Of a DNA stretch of 64,000 nt, positions 45,421 to 53,564 are shown piece after piece. The stretch spans positions 1 through 64,000 of the forward strand of contig JAOUKT010000010.1 of assembly GCA_029882395.1 (NCBI GenBank), written 5' to 3'. A program made the position numbers and the translations under genes. The notes under the pieces are model-generated. The model made no database searches. It worked only from the letters and a program-made list of their open reading frames with translations, and was not told the origin of the DNA. Every line of letters starts with the position of its first letter. The first letter of the stretch is position 1. The stretch comes from Gammaproteobacteria bacterium (GTDB lineage: Bacteria > Pseudomonadota > Gammaproteobacteria > SZUA-229).

Positions 45421-45453
45421 ACTAAAAAGCCAGCTTTAAGCAGGCTTTTTAGT
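45421..45453 (+). terminator. Rho-independent terminator
   Basis: ACTAAAAAGCC and GGCTTTTTAGT (45421-45431 and 45443-45453) form a perfect 11-base stem around AGCTTTAAGCA, with the T-run inside the right arm. It lies 22 bases after the stop of the secreted protein gene. Confidence 0.8.
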
Positions 45454-45586
45454 CATTGCTACGGATAAGTTAAGCCTGAAATATACTGGCTAAAAGCCTC
45501 AATGCTTCAGCCAGGTTATGCGGCAGTGTTAAGTGGCGTTGTCGGGCTGGTCTGTATGCTGGAGTGTGCTCATCAATAGAAATGAG

Positions 45587-46429
45587 TTATCTACAGCTGA
45601 CGGCAGAAGGCTTTTTTCTTAAGGGTCTGAAATAACTTTTATCGTTATAAAAGCTTTCATTTTGTCTGCCGTTCCACCAGCTGGGAACGCCAAGCAGCGG
45701 CAAAGGTTGCAAGTCTTTTGTTTTTTCAATGACCTTGTTTGACCAGATTTCTGATACCTGTATGTCGAGGTTTTTAACTTGCTGGTGTTCAGGTTGCGAG
45801 AAAAATCCTTCTGGTTTGTTAATTAATAGAGTGTGGCTGGTCATGCCAAGATAAGGTGCCAGTGCTTTTTCATGCATGGCATGGCCGAAGATATAACACT
45901 GTATGTTTTTTCCCCAGATGTGCTTTTTGTCACAGAATATTTCTTTCCATTGGTGGTTGCGAATCAACTCTAAATAGTTTTCGTTATCGGCAACGATGAT
46001 TGCGCCGCATTCATCAAACAGGGTGATAGCGTTTTCCAGCGGGCTGCGGTTGCTGCCAGCTTCTCTGCTCTTTGAATTTTCAAAGTGCAAGCAATTGAGT
46101 GCCGCTTTTGTTTTCGGGAACTGTAACCAGGCTGCGGCATTAAAAAAGTCGTGCCAGTTTTCGAGGCGGGTTTGTAGTTCACCTTTTAGATAAATACGCG
46201 ATTCATAATGGTCTTCAAATTTCTCGGGGGCTTCGCCTTGTGCGACAGGTTTGATTTGAATGTTGTTGTGAGACTGAATGTTTCTTTTTCTGAATTCTTC
46301 TGCAAGCTGTTCCAGTGTTGGCCATTGTCTGTGTTGGGTAAATGGCTGCGCAACTTCACGCAAGGAGGTAAAGAGGGGCGATGATTCAAGGAACGCTGGG
46401 TTCCAAGTGTCGATAGTTGTTTTTGCCAT
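45587..46429 (-). CDS. DUF3025 family protein
   Basis: 280 aa, cytosolic. WNPAFLESSPLFTSL at the start, YESRIYLKGELQTRLENWHDFFNAAAWLQFPKTKAALN and IFGHAMHEKALAPYLGMTSH match the DUF3025 family, found in many beta- and gammaproteobacteria and of unknown function. The last residues (LLGVPSWW) also fit. Upstream, 46430-46525 holds the degenerate third heptamer array between this gene and moaA. Confidence 0.88.
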   Translation of the reverse strand: MAKTTIDTWNPAFLESSPLFTSLREVAQPFTQHRQWPTLEQLAEEFRKRNIQSHNNIQIKPVAQGEAPEKFEDHYESRIYLKGELQTRLENWHDFFNAAAWLQFPKTKAALNCLHFENSKSREAGSNRSPLENAITLFDECGAIIVADNENYLELIRNHQWKEIFCDKKHIWGKNIQCYIFGHAMHEKALAPYLGMTSHTLLINKPEGFFSQPEHQQVKNLDIQVSEIWSNKVIEKTKDLQPLPLLGVPSWWNGRQNESFYNDKSYFRPLRKKPSAVSCR

Positions 46430-46441
46430 AAATAAAGAGAA

Positions 46442-46513
46442 AGTCGTAAGTCTGTAGTCGTAAGTCTATAGTCTCATGTTCAGATTTTGGACTAAAGACT
46501 TTCGGCTTATGAC
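46442..46513. repeat. Heptamer tandem array 3 (degenerate)
   Basis: Consecutive seven-base units AGTCGTA, AGTCTGT, AGTCGTA, AGTCTAT and AGTCTCA are followed, still in phase after two lost units, by ACTAAAG, ACTTTCG, GCTTATG and ACTGG. It is a worn version of the AGTC-xxx family of the other two arrays. Confidence 0.75.
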
Positions 46514-46514
46514 T

Positions 46515-46531
46515 GGCTAGCTCCGCTAGCC
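46515..46531. other. Hairpin over the moaA stop codon
   Basis: GGCTAGC-TCC-GCTAGCC forms a perfect seven-base stem with a three-base loop. It includes the TAG stop of moaA. No T-run follows on the minus strand, so it is not a standard terminator. Confidence 0.5.
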
Positions 46532-47506
46532 CCCTGTCATCGACATAAATCGCACCAGCTTTTCGGGCTTTTCATTGAACTCGTGTTTTTCGGGTTTGAG
46601 GTTTATAGCCCTGATGATGGCAGCTTTCAATTCATCATCGGTGCAGCCGTTGCGTAATAACGGGCGCAATGCAAGATTGTGTTCCTGACCGAGGCAGGTG
46701 TAGATAGTGCCGTCCACCGATAAACGCACGCGGTTACAGGTTTCACAGAAATGCTGTGAGATCGGGGTAATGAAACCGATGTTGATATCGGTGTCGGCGA
46801 CATTCATATAACGGGCGGGACCGCCGCCGGGCATAACGCCGGGGATTAAATCGAATTTTTCGGCCAGTCGCTGTTTGATGATTTGTAAATCGATGTACTG
46901 GCTCTGGGCATCGCGACCGGTATCACCCATTGGCATGGTTTCGATAAAGCGTAAGGTGAAGCCGTGTTCAATACAGAAGTTGAGCATGGCTTCTGCGTCC
47001 ATATCGTTCTCATCTTTCATCACCACCATATTGATTTTGATCGGTTTGAAGCCGGCAGCTTTGGCGGCCATTAAACCATCGATGACTTTTGAGAGCTTGC
47101 CGCCGGTCAGGCGTTTGAATTTGTCCGGGTCTAAGGTATCGAGGCTGACATTGAGGCGCTCGATGCCGCTGGCTTTTAGATCATCGGCATATTTGGCCAT
47201 GCGGGTGGCATTGGTGCTCAGGGATAAATCTTCAAGCCCGGGCAGAGCAGCCAGCTTATGTGCCAGTTCGGCGATGCCTTTTCTGATTAACGGTTCACCG
47301 CCGGTGAGTCGTATGCGCTTGGTGCCAAGTTCAGTGAAGGCTTTAACAACGCGTTCAATTTCAGCATTGCTGAGTGAGTGCTCGGCATCCTCATAGTCAC
47401 TAAAGTCTTTGGGCATGCAGTAGGTGCAGCGCAGGTCGCAGCGGTCGGTAACTGAAAGTCGCAGATACTCTATCGTGCGCCCAAATTGATCGGTCAGCTG
47501 TTTCAT
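46526..47506 (-). CDS. moaA: GTP 3',8-cyclase (molybdenum cofactor biosynthesis)
   Basis: 326 aa from the ATG at 47506 (a TTG at 47533 would add nine unlikely residues). Radical-SAM enzyme for the first step of molybdopterin synthesis. N-terminal cluster motif CDLRCTYCMP, RLTGGEPLIRKG, and the C-terminal cluster cysteines in FCETCNRVRLSVDG plus CLGQ are all present. The protein ends in the Gly-Gly tail that MoaA needs for activity. It lies divergent to soeA, a molybdoenzyme that depends on this pathway. Confidence 0.95.
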   Translation of the reverse strand: MKQLTDQFGRTIEYLRLSVTDRCDLRCTYCMPKDFSDYEDAEHSLSNAEIERVVKAFTELGTKRIRLTGGEPLIRKGIAELAHKLAALPGLEDLSLSTNATRMAKYADDLKASGIERLNVSLDTLDPDKFKRLTGGKLSKVIDGLMAAKAAGFKPIKINMVVMKDENDMDAEAMLNFCIEHGFTLRFIETMPMGDTGRDAQSQYIDLQIIKQRLAEKFDLIPGVMPGGGPARYMNVADTDINIGFITPISQHFCETCNRVRLSVDGTIYTCLGQEHNLALRPLLRNGCTDDELKAAIIRAINLKPEKHEFNEKPEKLVRFMSMTGG

Positions 47507-47719
47507 GGTCGTCCAGATGATGTCTATCGACAATAGCCGTTAGTATAGACCTATCGACTGTTCAGAGTTTGATTTGCTTCAATTTTAACGTATATTTAGC
47601 AAAAGTTAATATTCTAATTCGCTAAAATTAATAAATTCTTATATAGATAAATACTACTTATCGGCTGATTAAAAATTCTATCTTGCGAGTTATTACTGAT
47701 GCAGGCAGACTGCACGGCT

Positions 47720-47767
47720 GATTTTTCCGGTCTGAGTGGTAACGCTCGTCCGAAATAAAGAAAAATC
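47720..47767. promoter_or_regulatory. Nested stem-loop in the moaA/soeA intergenic region
   Basis: GATTTTTC (47720-47727) pairs with GAAAAATC (47760-47767). Inside, CGG pairs with CCG and GAG with CTC. It lies upstream of the candidate soeA promoter, so it could be an operator or part of a transcript from a more distal promoter. Confidence 0.4.
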
Positions 47768-47817
47768 AATGAATTTAATGAGTAGTGGCGGGCTCCAGAG
47801 CAGGCTTTCTGTATAGA

Positions 47818-47845
47818 TTGACTATACTCAGTACCTCTCTATTAA
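47818..47845 (+). promoter_or_regulatory. Candidate sigma-70 promoter of soeABC
   Basis: -35 TTGACT (47818-47823), 16-base spacer, -10 TATTAA (47840-47845). It would give a leader of about 85 bases before the soeA ATG. Confidence 0.5.
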
Positions 47846-47937
47846 AGTGGTTTTTTATGCTGGCTGGCTTGTTGATAACGGCGAGATGGCTGGTTCGTCC
47901 CCCCTAAATTAAGACCCAAAAAGGTATTAATAATTAT

Positions 47938-50841
47938 ATGAATACGACAACTGCAAACGCTGGTGATGGTCGCACAGAGGTAAAAAATACTACCTGTTAT
48001 ATGTGTGCCTGTCGTTGTGGCATCCGTGTCACACTGCGTGATAACGAAGTTCGTTATATCCAGGGTAATCCGGATCATCCCTTAAACAAGGGTGTCATCT
48101 GTGCGAAAGGTGCTTCGGGCATCATGAAACAATATTCACCGGCCCGTCTGACCAAGCCATTGATGCGTCGCGAAGGCGCAGAACGTGGTGCCGGTGATTT
48201 CGAAGAGATCAGCTGGGACAAGGCTTTCGAGGTAATGGAAGAGCGTCTGCGTCATTTGCGCGGCACGGATCCGAAGAAATTTGCTTTGTTTACAGGTCGT
48301 GATCAGATGCAGGCTCTGACCGGTATGTTTGCCAAGCAGTACGGCACACCAAACTATGCGGCACACGGTGGGTTCTGTTCTGTGAACATGGCCACCGGCA
48401 TGATCTACACCATCGGTGGTTCTTTCTGGGAATTCGGTGGCCCGGATCTTGAGCGTTCACGTCTGTTCATTATGTTGGGTACAGCGGAAGACCATCATTC
48501 CAACCCAATGAAAATCGCATTGTCTAAATTCAAGCGTAACGGTGGTCGTTTCATCTCTGTAAACCCGGTGCGTACCGGTTATTCTGCGATCGCTGATGAG
48601 TGGGTGCCGATCAAGCCGGGTACGGATGGTGCGTTATTACTGGCCATCACTAATGAGCTGATTACACAGGGCCTGTATGACCGTGAGTTCCTGGTGCAGT
48701 ACACCAATGCGGCTGAGCTGGTTAATCAGGATGAAAGCAGCGACGAATTTGGCATGTTTGTTCGTAACAAAGACGTTGAAATTGGCGAGAAAGGCTGTTT
48801 CGATCCAGAGAACAAACTGTGGTGGGACCGTAACCTGAATGAGCCGGTTATCACCCATACCAAAGGTGCTGATCCGTTCCTGTTTGGTTCTTATACGCTG
48901 GAAAACGGCACAAAAGTTAAATCTTCTTTGCAGTTATTAAAAGAGCGTGTGGAAGAATACACCTCTGAGTGGGCTGCAAGCATCACCGGTATCCCGGCTG
49001 AGACCATCAAACGCCTGGCGCATGAAATGGGTATTGTTGCGCGTGATGAAAAAATCGAGCTGCCGATTGCCTGGACCGACGTCTGGGGTAACGATCATGA
49101 CACCGTCACCGGTAACCCGGTTTCTTTCCACGCCATGCGGGGTCTGGCGGCACACTCAAATGGTTTCCAGACAATCCGTGCGTTATCGATCCTGATGACG
49201 TTATTAGGTACGATTGACCGTCCGGGTGGCTTCCGTCATAAAGCACCGTTCCCGCGTCCAATTCCGCCTTGTGCGAAATCGCCAAAAGGACCGGAAGATG
49301 TTCAGCCCAACACACCATTAAATGGTATGCCGTTAGGCTGGCCTGCCAATCCTGATGATCTGTTTGTTGATGAAAATGCTAATCCGGTTCGTATCGATAA
49401 AGCCTTCTCATGGGAATTCCCGTTATCAGCACACGGCTTGATGCACAATGCAATTACTAACGCATGGCGCGGCGACCCGTACAAAATCGATACACTGATG
49501 ATCTTCATGGCGAACATGGCCTGGAACTCCAGCATGAACACGACTGAAGTGCGTAAGATGCTGAATGACAAAGAAGAGAATGGCGAATTCAAGATTCCAT
49601 TCTTAATTGTTTGTGATGCGTTCCAGTCGGAAACGGTTGCGTTCGCGGATCTGGTTTTACCGGATACCACTTATCTTGAACGTCACGACGTCATGTCGAT
49701 GCTGGATCGTCCGATCTCAGAATTTGAAGGACCGGTTGATTCGGTTCGTATTCCTGTGGTGCCACCAAAAGGTGATTGCAAACCCTTCCAGGAAGTGATT
49801 ATCGAGTTGGGTTCACGCTTAGGTTTACCAGCTTTTGTTAATAAAGACGGTTCACGTAAATTCCGTGACTATCCTGATTTTATCGTCAACTTTGAAACAG
49901 AGCCGGGTTCCGGTATCGGTTTCTTATCTGGCTGGCGTGGTAAAGGCGGCGAGAAGTTCATGAAGGGTGAGCCAAACCCTAATCAGTGGGAAATGTATGA
50001 GAAGAACGACTGCGTTTATCATCATCACCTGCCGAAGTCTTACCAGTACATGCGTAACTGGAACAAAGGTTACCTGACCTGGGCACAGGATCACCGCTTA
50101 ACGCGTTTTGCTGAGCCGATTAATATCCATATTTATTCGGAAGTATTGCAAGGTTTCCGCCTGGCGGCAGAAGGCAAACGTGCGGGAAAACAGCCACCTG
50201 AACATTTGCGTGAACGTGTAAGAGAGCACTTTGATCCACTGCCGTTCTACAGTGAAACATTAGAGTCGCAATTAACGGATAAACATAAATATCCATTAAA
50301 CGCGTTAACTCAGCGTCCAATGGCGATGTACCACTCATGGGATTCGCAGAATGCCTGGTTACGTCAGATTCATTCGCATAACTACATGCACATTCACCCT
50401 TCAACGGCGCAGGCGCAGGGTATTGAAGACGGTGGCTGGATGTGGGCTGAATCCATGCACGGTAAAGTGCGTTGTATGGCGCGTTACTCGGAAGCCGTTG
50501 AGCCGGGTACGATCTGGACCTGGAACGCGGTGGGTAAAGCCAGCGGTGCGTGGAATCTTGGTAAAGAAGCTAATGAATCCAATAAAGGTTTCTTGCTGAA
50601 TCACCTGATCTCAGAAGAGCTGCCTAAAAATGAGTGTGGCGAACATATATCAAACTCTGATCCGATTACCGGTCAGGCCGGTTGGTACGATGTGCGTGTA
50701 CGTGTTTATAAAGCTGAAGATGACGAAGAGAAAGTAACTTTCCCAACGTTCGACACATTGCCGTTATTTCCAGGCATGGAAAAACGTCGTTCATGGTTAG
50801 CTTATTTCGCCGGCAAATTCACAAAAAAGGGAGCTAAATAA
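47938..50841 (+). CDS. soeA: Sulfite dehydrogenase molybdopterin subunit (SoeA-type)
   Basis: 967-aa DMSO-reductase-family enzyme. It binds a 4Fe-4S cluster through C20-x2-C23-x3-C27 and C55, and the probable Mo ligand is C147 in GGFCSVNMATG. There is no Tat signal, which fits the cytoplasm-facing SoeABC of Allochromatium-type sulfur oxidisers that converts sulfite to sulfate and feeds electrons to quinone. Length agrees with SoeA (about 960 aa). soeB starts directly after the stop. A polysulfide or thiosulfate reductase role is less likely, as those are exported. Codon choice is biased to CGT/GGT/AAC, suggesting high expression. Confidence 0.87.
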   Translation: MNTTTANAGDGRTEVKNTTCYMCACRCGIRVTLRDNEVRYIQGNPDHPLNKGVICAKGASGIMKQYSPARLTKPLMRREGAERGAGDFEEISWDKAFEVMEERLRHLRGTDPKKFALFTGRDQMQALTGMFAKQYGTPNYAAHGGFCSVNMATGMIYTIGGSFWEFGGPDLERSRLFIMLGTAEDHHSNPMKIALSKFKRNGGRFISVNPVRTGYSAIADEWVPIKPGTDGALLLAITNELITQGLYDREFLVQYTNAAELVNQDESSDEFGMFVRNKDVEIGEKGCFDPENKLWWDRNLNEPVITHTKGADPFLFGSYTLENGTKVKSSLQLLKERVEEYTSEWAASITGIPAETIKRLAHEMGIVARDEKIELPIAWTDVWGNDHDTVTGNPVSFHAMRGLAAHSNGFQTIRALSILMTLLGTIDRPGGFRHKAPFPRPIPPCAKSPKGPEDVQPNTPLNGMPLGWPANPDDLFVDENANPVRIDKAFSWEFPLSAHGLMHNAITNAWRGDPYKIDTLMIFMANMAWNSSMNTTEVRKMLNDKEENGEFKIPFLIVCDAFQSETVAFADLVLPDTTYLERHDVMSMLDRPISEFEGPVDSVRIPVVPPKGDCKPFQEVIIELGSRLGLPAFVNKDGSRKFRDYPDFIVNFETEPGSGIGFLSGWRGKGGEKFMKGEPNPNQWEMYEKNDCVYHHHLPKSYQYMRNWNKGYLTWAQDHRLTRFAEPINIHIYSEVLQGFRLAAEGKRAGKQPPEHLRERVREHFDPLPFYSETLESQLTDKHKYPLNALTQRPMAMYHSWDSQNAWLRQIHSHNYMHIHPSTAQAQGIEDGGWMWAESMHGKVRCMARYSEAVEPGTIWTWNAVGKASGAWNLGKEANESNKGFLLNHLISEELPKNECGEHISNSDPITGQAGWYDVRVRVYKAEDDEEKVTFPTFDTLPLFPGMEKRRSWLAYFAGKFTKKGAK

Positions 50842-51567
50842 ATGACACAGTTAGCCCTTGTTATTGATTTAAATGTTTGTGTGGGTTGCCACGCCTGTGT
50901 AACGTCTTGTAAAGAGTGGAACACCTCGGGTCCTGCCGGTGCGATGTCAGATGACAATCCGTACGATAAAGACCCAACCGGTACCTTCTTTAACCGTGTA
51001 CAGACTTATGAAATTGGCACTTTCCCTAAAACGGAAACCCTGCATTTTCCAAAATCTTGCCTGCATTGTGAAGATGCGCCATGCGTTCCGGTTTGCCCGA
51101 CAGGTGCAAGCTACAAACGTGAAGCAGACGGTATCGTACTGGTTGATTACGACAAATGTATCGGTTGTAAATACTGTTCATGGGCTTGCCCATACGGTGC
51201 GCGTGAATTCGACGAACATCAGAAAGTCATGAAAAAATGTACTTTGTGCGTGGATCGTATTTACGACGAATCTTTACCAGAGAATGAGCGTAAACCAGCC
51301 TGTGTCTTGTCATGCCCAACCAGCGCACGTCTGTTTGGTGATGTACATGATTCAGAGTCAGAAGTGTCGGTAGCGATTCGTGAAAACGCGGGTTACCAGC
51401 TGATGCCGGAGTGGGGTACGAATCCATCGAACCATTATCTGCCACGTCGTAAGACCAAGCTGCATTATCATGAAGATGAGCTGCAGCGTGCGGATAATCC
51501 GCTGAATAAAGAACATTCAGTGGCTCCGGTAGATGCTCCAACACTCGACGACTCTACTTCCTGGTAG
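50842..51567 (+). CDS. soeB: Sulfite dehydrogenase iron-sulfur subunit (SoeB-type)
   Basis: 241-aa DmsB/PsrB-like ferredoxin with four 4Fe-4S sites: CVGCHACVTSC, CLHCEDAPCVPVCP, CIGCKYCSWACP and CTLCVDRI plus CVLSCP. It carries electrons from SoeA to the membrane subunit. No signal peptide. It begins at the base after the soeA stop. A stretch of 206 bases containing a long palindrome separates it from soeC. Confidence 0.9.
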   Translation: MTQLALVIDLNVCVGCHACVTSCKEWNTSGPAGAMSDDNPYDKDPTGTFFNRVQTYEIGTFPKTETLHFPKSCLHCEDAPCVPVCPTGASYKREADGIVLVDYDKCIGCKYCSWACPYGAREFDEHQKVMKKCTLCVDRIYDESLPENERKPACVLSCPTSARLFGDVHDSESEVSVAIRENAGYQLMPEWGTNPSNHYLPRRKTKLHYHEDELQRADNPLNKEHSVAPVDAPTLDDSTSW

Positions 51568-51569
51568 TC

Positions 51570-51691
51570 GAAAAGGATCTTTTGCGCGCTGGGGGTGTTG
51601 CGGCACAGTTTTTAAATGCTCACGTACTAACTTGTACGCTCCGCTTTAAAAACTGCACCGCGCCTACCCAGCACACAAAATCTCTCTTTTC
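51570..51691. repeat. Long imperfect palindrome between soeB and soeC
   Basis: About 120 bases fold on themselves. Outer arms GAAAAGGATC and its counterpart ending CTCTCTTTTC, then TTTTGCGCGCTGGG with CCCAGCACACAAAA, then GCGGCACAGTTTTTAAA with TTTAAAAACTGCACCGC, and an inner CGTAC-taactt-GTACG. The pairing mismatches are mostly single bases. Its size and form resemble a non-autonomous mobile or ERIC-like intergenic element. Confidence 0.8.
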
Positions 51692-51773
51692 TTGACTGAA
51701 GGTTTGGATAAGTTTTTACAGGCTGAATATATATATTTTATTTGGCATAATTTTTAATCTCAGGAGTAATGCT

Positions 51774-52757
51774 ATGCATCCTGCGTTTTCAGTAGTATTT
51801 TTAACGACCTTGATCGGTACTGGTCAGGGTTTGTTCTTGGCACTTTTTTCAGCTCAGGCTTATACTGAATTGAATTTATTGCCTTCAATGTCTGACACTA
51901 ACTTCTTCGGAATGGGTAGTGCCATTGCACTGGCGTTTTTGGTATCAGGTCTGATTGCATCAGTTTTTCACTTAGGTCATCCGGAACGTGCCTGGCGTGC
52001 AGCTAGTCAGTGGCGTACATCATGGCTATCACGTGAGGTGATTGCCTTGCCATTTATGATGGCGATGATTTTCGTTTACGGCGTGATGCACCTGTTTGGG
52101 CTTGATGGTGTGATTTATAGTGATGCCAGCGGTAACCATTTCAGTTACAGCCTGATTGTTGCCGGTAGTCTGGCAATGATTGCGTCTTTCATTTTATTTA
52201 TTTGCACGGGCATGATCTATACGTGCATTAAATTCCTGCAGGAGTGGGCGACGCCATTAACCGTCATTAACTATGCATTATTTGGTACGGCTTCTGGCTT
52301 TACTGCTGCCGCTGCATTTAGTGCTTTTTATAATGCGCCTGAAATAACTAAGTTCTTTACTGTCTGGGCAATTATCTTAACGGTAGTAGTGCTGTTTACG
52401 CGTGCGGCTACTTTATATCGCAACTCGCGTATTAAACATAAGTCTTCAATGAAGACGGCGATCGGTGTGCGTCATAATAAGATTGAACAGAAAGCAATGG
52501 GTATGCAGGGTGGTTCATACAACACACGCGAATACTTCCATGGTAAAACAGCAACGTTCCTGAAGTCTGTTAAATATATCTTCCTGGTATTGGTATTTCC
52601 TGTTCCTGTTTTATTCTTGGTATCCGGCCTTGGATCAGCTGACGCAGGGTTACTGATTACAGCATTTGTTGTTCAGTTCGCAGGATTGATTGTTGAGCGT
52701 TGGTTCTTCTTTGCTCAGGCAAATCATCCTCAGAACCTTTATTATCAGACTGTATAA
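51774..52757 (+). CDS. soeC: Sulfite dehydrogenase membrane anchor (SoeC-type, DmsC family)
   Basis: 327-aa inner-membrane protein with eight predicted helices. It starts MHPAFSVVFLTTLIGTGQGLF and contains LIASVFHLGHPERAWRAASQWRTSWLSREV, the DmsC-family motif, and the ending GLIVERWFFFAQANHPQNLYY. It passes electrons to quinone. The gene is separated from soeB by a palindromic insert but keeps its own ribosome site (TCAGGAG) and is followed by a terminator-like hairpin. Confidence 0.9.
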   Translation: MHPAFSVVFLTTLIGTGQGLFLALFSAQAYTELNLLPSMSDTNFFGMGSAIALAFLVSGLIASVFHLGHPERAWRAASQWRTSWLSREVIALPFMMAMIFVYGVMHLFGLDGVIYSDASGNHFSYSLIVAGSLAMIASFILFICTGMIYTCIKFLQEWATPLTVINYALFGTASGFTAAAAFSAFYNAPEITKFFTVWAIILTVVVLFTRAATLYRNSRIKHKSSMKTAIGVRHNKIEQKAMGMQGGSYNTREYFHGKTATFLKSVKYIFLVLVFPVPVLFLVSGLGSADAGLLITAFVVQFAGLIVERWFFFAQANHPQNLYYQTV

Positions 52758-52798
52758 AAACTGTGTAATTCATCACAGATCTTTTATGTTTACTATCT

Positions 52799-52844
52799 AA
52801 CGCTGAATTCTGGGCTATAATAGGCACAAATTCAGCGTTTTTTT
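52799..52844 (+). terminator. Terminator-like inverted repeat after soeC with an internal -10 element
   Basis: AACGCTGAATT (52799-52809) and AATTCAGCGTT (52829-52839) form a perfect 11-base stem followed by a T-run to 52844. The 19-base loop contains TATAAT (52816-52821). That could be the -10 of the yfaZ-like gene starting at 52860, though no good -35 was found. Confidence 0.6.
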
Positions 52845-52859
52845 ATGGGAAGTATCAAC

Positions 52860-53438
52860 ATGCGTTTAATATCTAAAAATTTTCTGGCAGCAATGTGTTT
52901 AATGCTGGCCAGTTTCGGGGCCTCAGCAACAGGTTTTGATTTCCGTGTAGCCGATCAGTCTGCCGAAATCTTCTATTTATATAAATCATCGAGTTTTGGG
53001 TACGGTGGTTCAGATGTCGGCTGGAGCTATTATTTTAATGAGGCTGATGACTACATGGTCTCGGCTTCATTACTGGTGAGTGCAAACGGAGCCGGAGGCC
53101 AGCGCGCGTTACAGTTCGGCGTTGGTGTTAAAGCTTTTGTCGCTACCCTGGGTGCGGCTAATGTTGAGGGCGGCGGTCTGGGTCTGGGCGGTTTAGTGCG
53201 TTATGTGTTCTCTTCTTCAACCCCTGTGGCGTTATTGTTTGAAGCGTATGCGGTGCCGTCTGTCACAGGTTTTGGTGATGCATCTGACTTTACAGAAGCC
53301 CGTTTTGCCATAGAAGCTGAGGTTTCTCCCAGTGCCAGAGCCTATATTGGCTACCGCTCAATGAAGCTGGTTGATGAGACCAGTATTGAGTACAAGCTTG
53401 ATGATGCAATGAATTTTGGTATTCGTATCAGTTTCTAA
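52860..53438 (+). CDS. YfaZ-family outer-membrane protein
   Basis: About 192 aa from the ATG at 52860 (GGGAAG ahead; an ATG at 52845 inside the upstream T-run is less likely). Signal peptide ending ASAT. The mature protein is glycine-rich with alternating strands (DVGWSYYFNEADDYMVSASLL, FGVGVKAFVATL), ending in a terminal phenylalanine as in porin-type barrels. It matches the YfaZ family, whose function is not established. Own terminator at 53455. Confidence 0.82.
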   Translation: MRLISKNFLAAMCLMLASFGASATGFDFRVADQSAEIFYLYKSSSFGYGGSDVGWSYYFNEADDYMVSASLLVSANGAGGQRALQFGVGVKAFVATLGAANVEGGGLGLGGLVRYVFSSSTPVALLFEAYAVPSVTGFGDASDFTEARFAIEAEVSPSARAYIGYRSMKLVDETSIEYKLDDAMNFGIRISF

Positions 53439-53454
53439 GTGTGTCTTGCTACTG

Positions 53455-53485
53455 AAAAAAGCGACCCTTGCGGTCGCTTTTTTTT
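53455..53485 (+). terminator. Rho-independent terminator
   Basis: AAAAAAGCGACC and GGTCGCTTTTTT pair around CTTGC and end in a long T-run, 17 bases after the yfaZ-like stop. The A-run on the left makes it usable from both strands. Confidence 0.9.
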
Positions 53486-53564
53486 GTCTGTGAAAAAGAA
53501 GAACGTTTGTAAAATACAGTTACCAGCATGATGATATCTGATGATGAGAGTGAGAGCCCGTAAA

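Larger units (their letters stand above)
47507..47937. other. Divergent moaA/soeA regulatory region
   Basis: About 430 bases. 47560-47670 is very AT-rich. A nested stem-loop covers 47720-47767, and a candidate soeA promoter lies at 47818-47845. No ORF of interest and no recognisable molybdenum-cofactor riboswitch consensus. Confidence 0.55.

Noticed and set aside
47507-47533. Longer MoaA starting at a TTG codon
   Set aside because: The added residues are not part of the family and the ATG at 47506 gives the usual MoaA start.
47534-47937. Molybdenum-cofactor riboswitch upstream of soeA or moaA
   Set aside because: A stem-loop exists, but I could not fit the known Moco motif to it; kept only as an unspecified structure.
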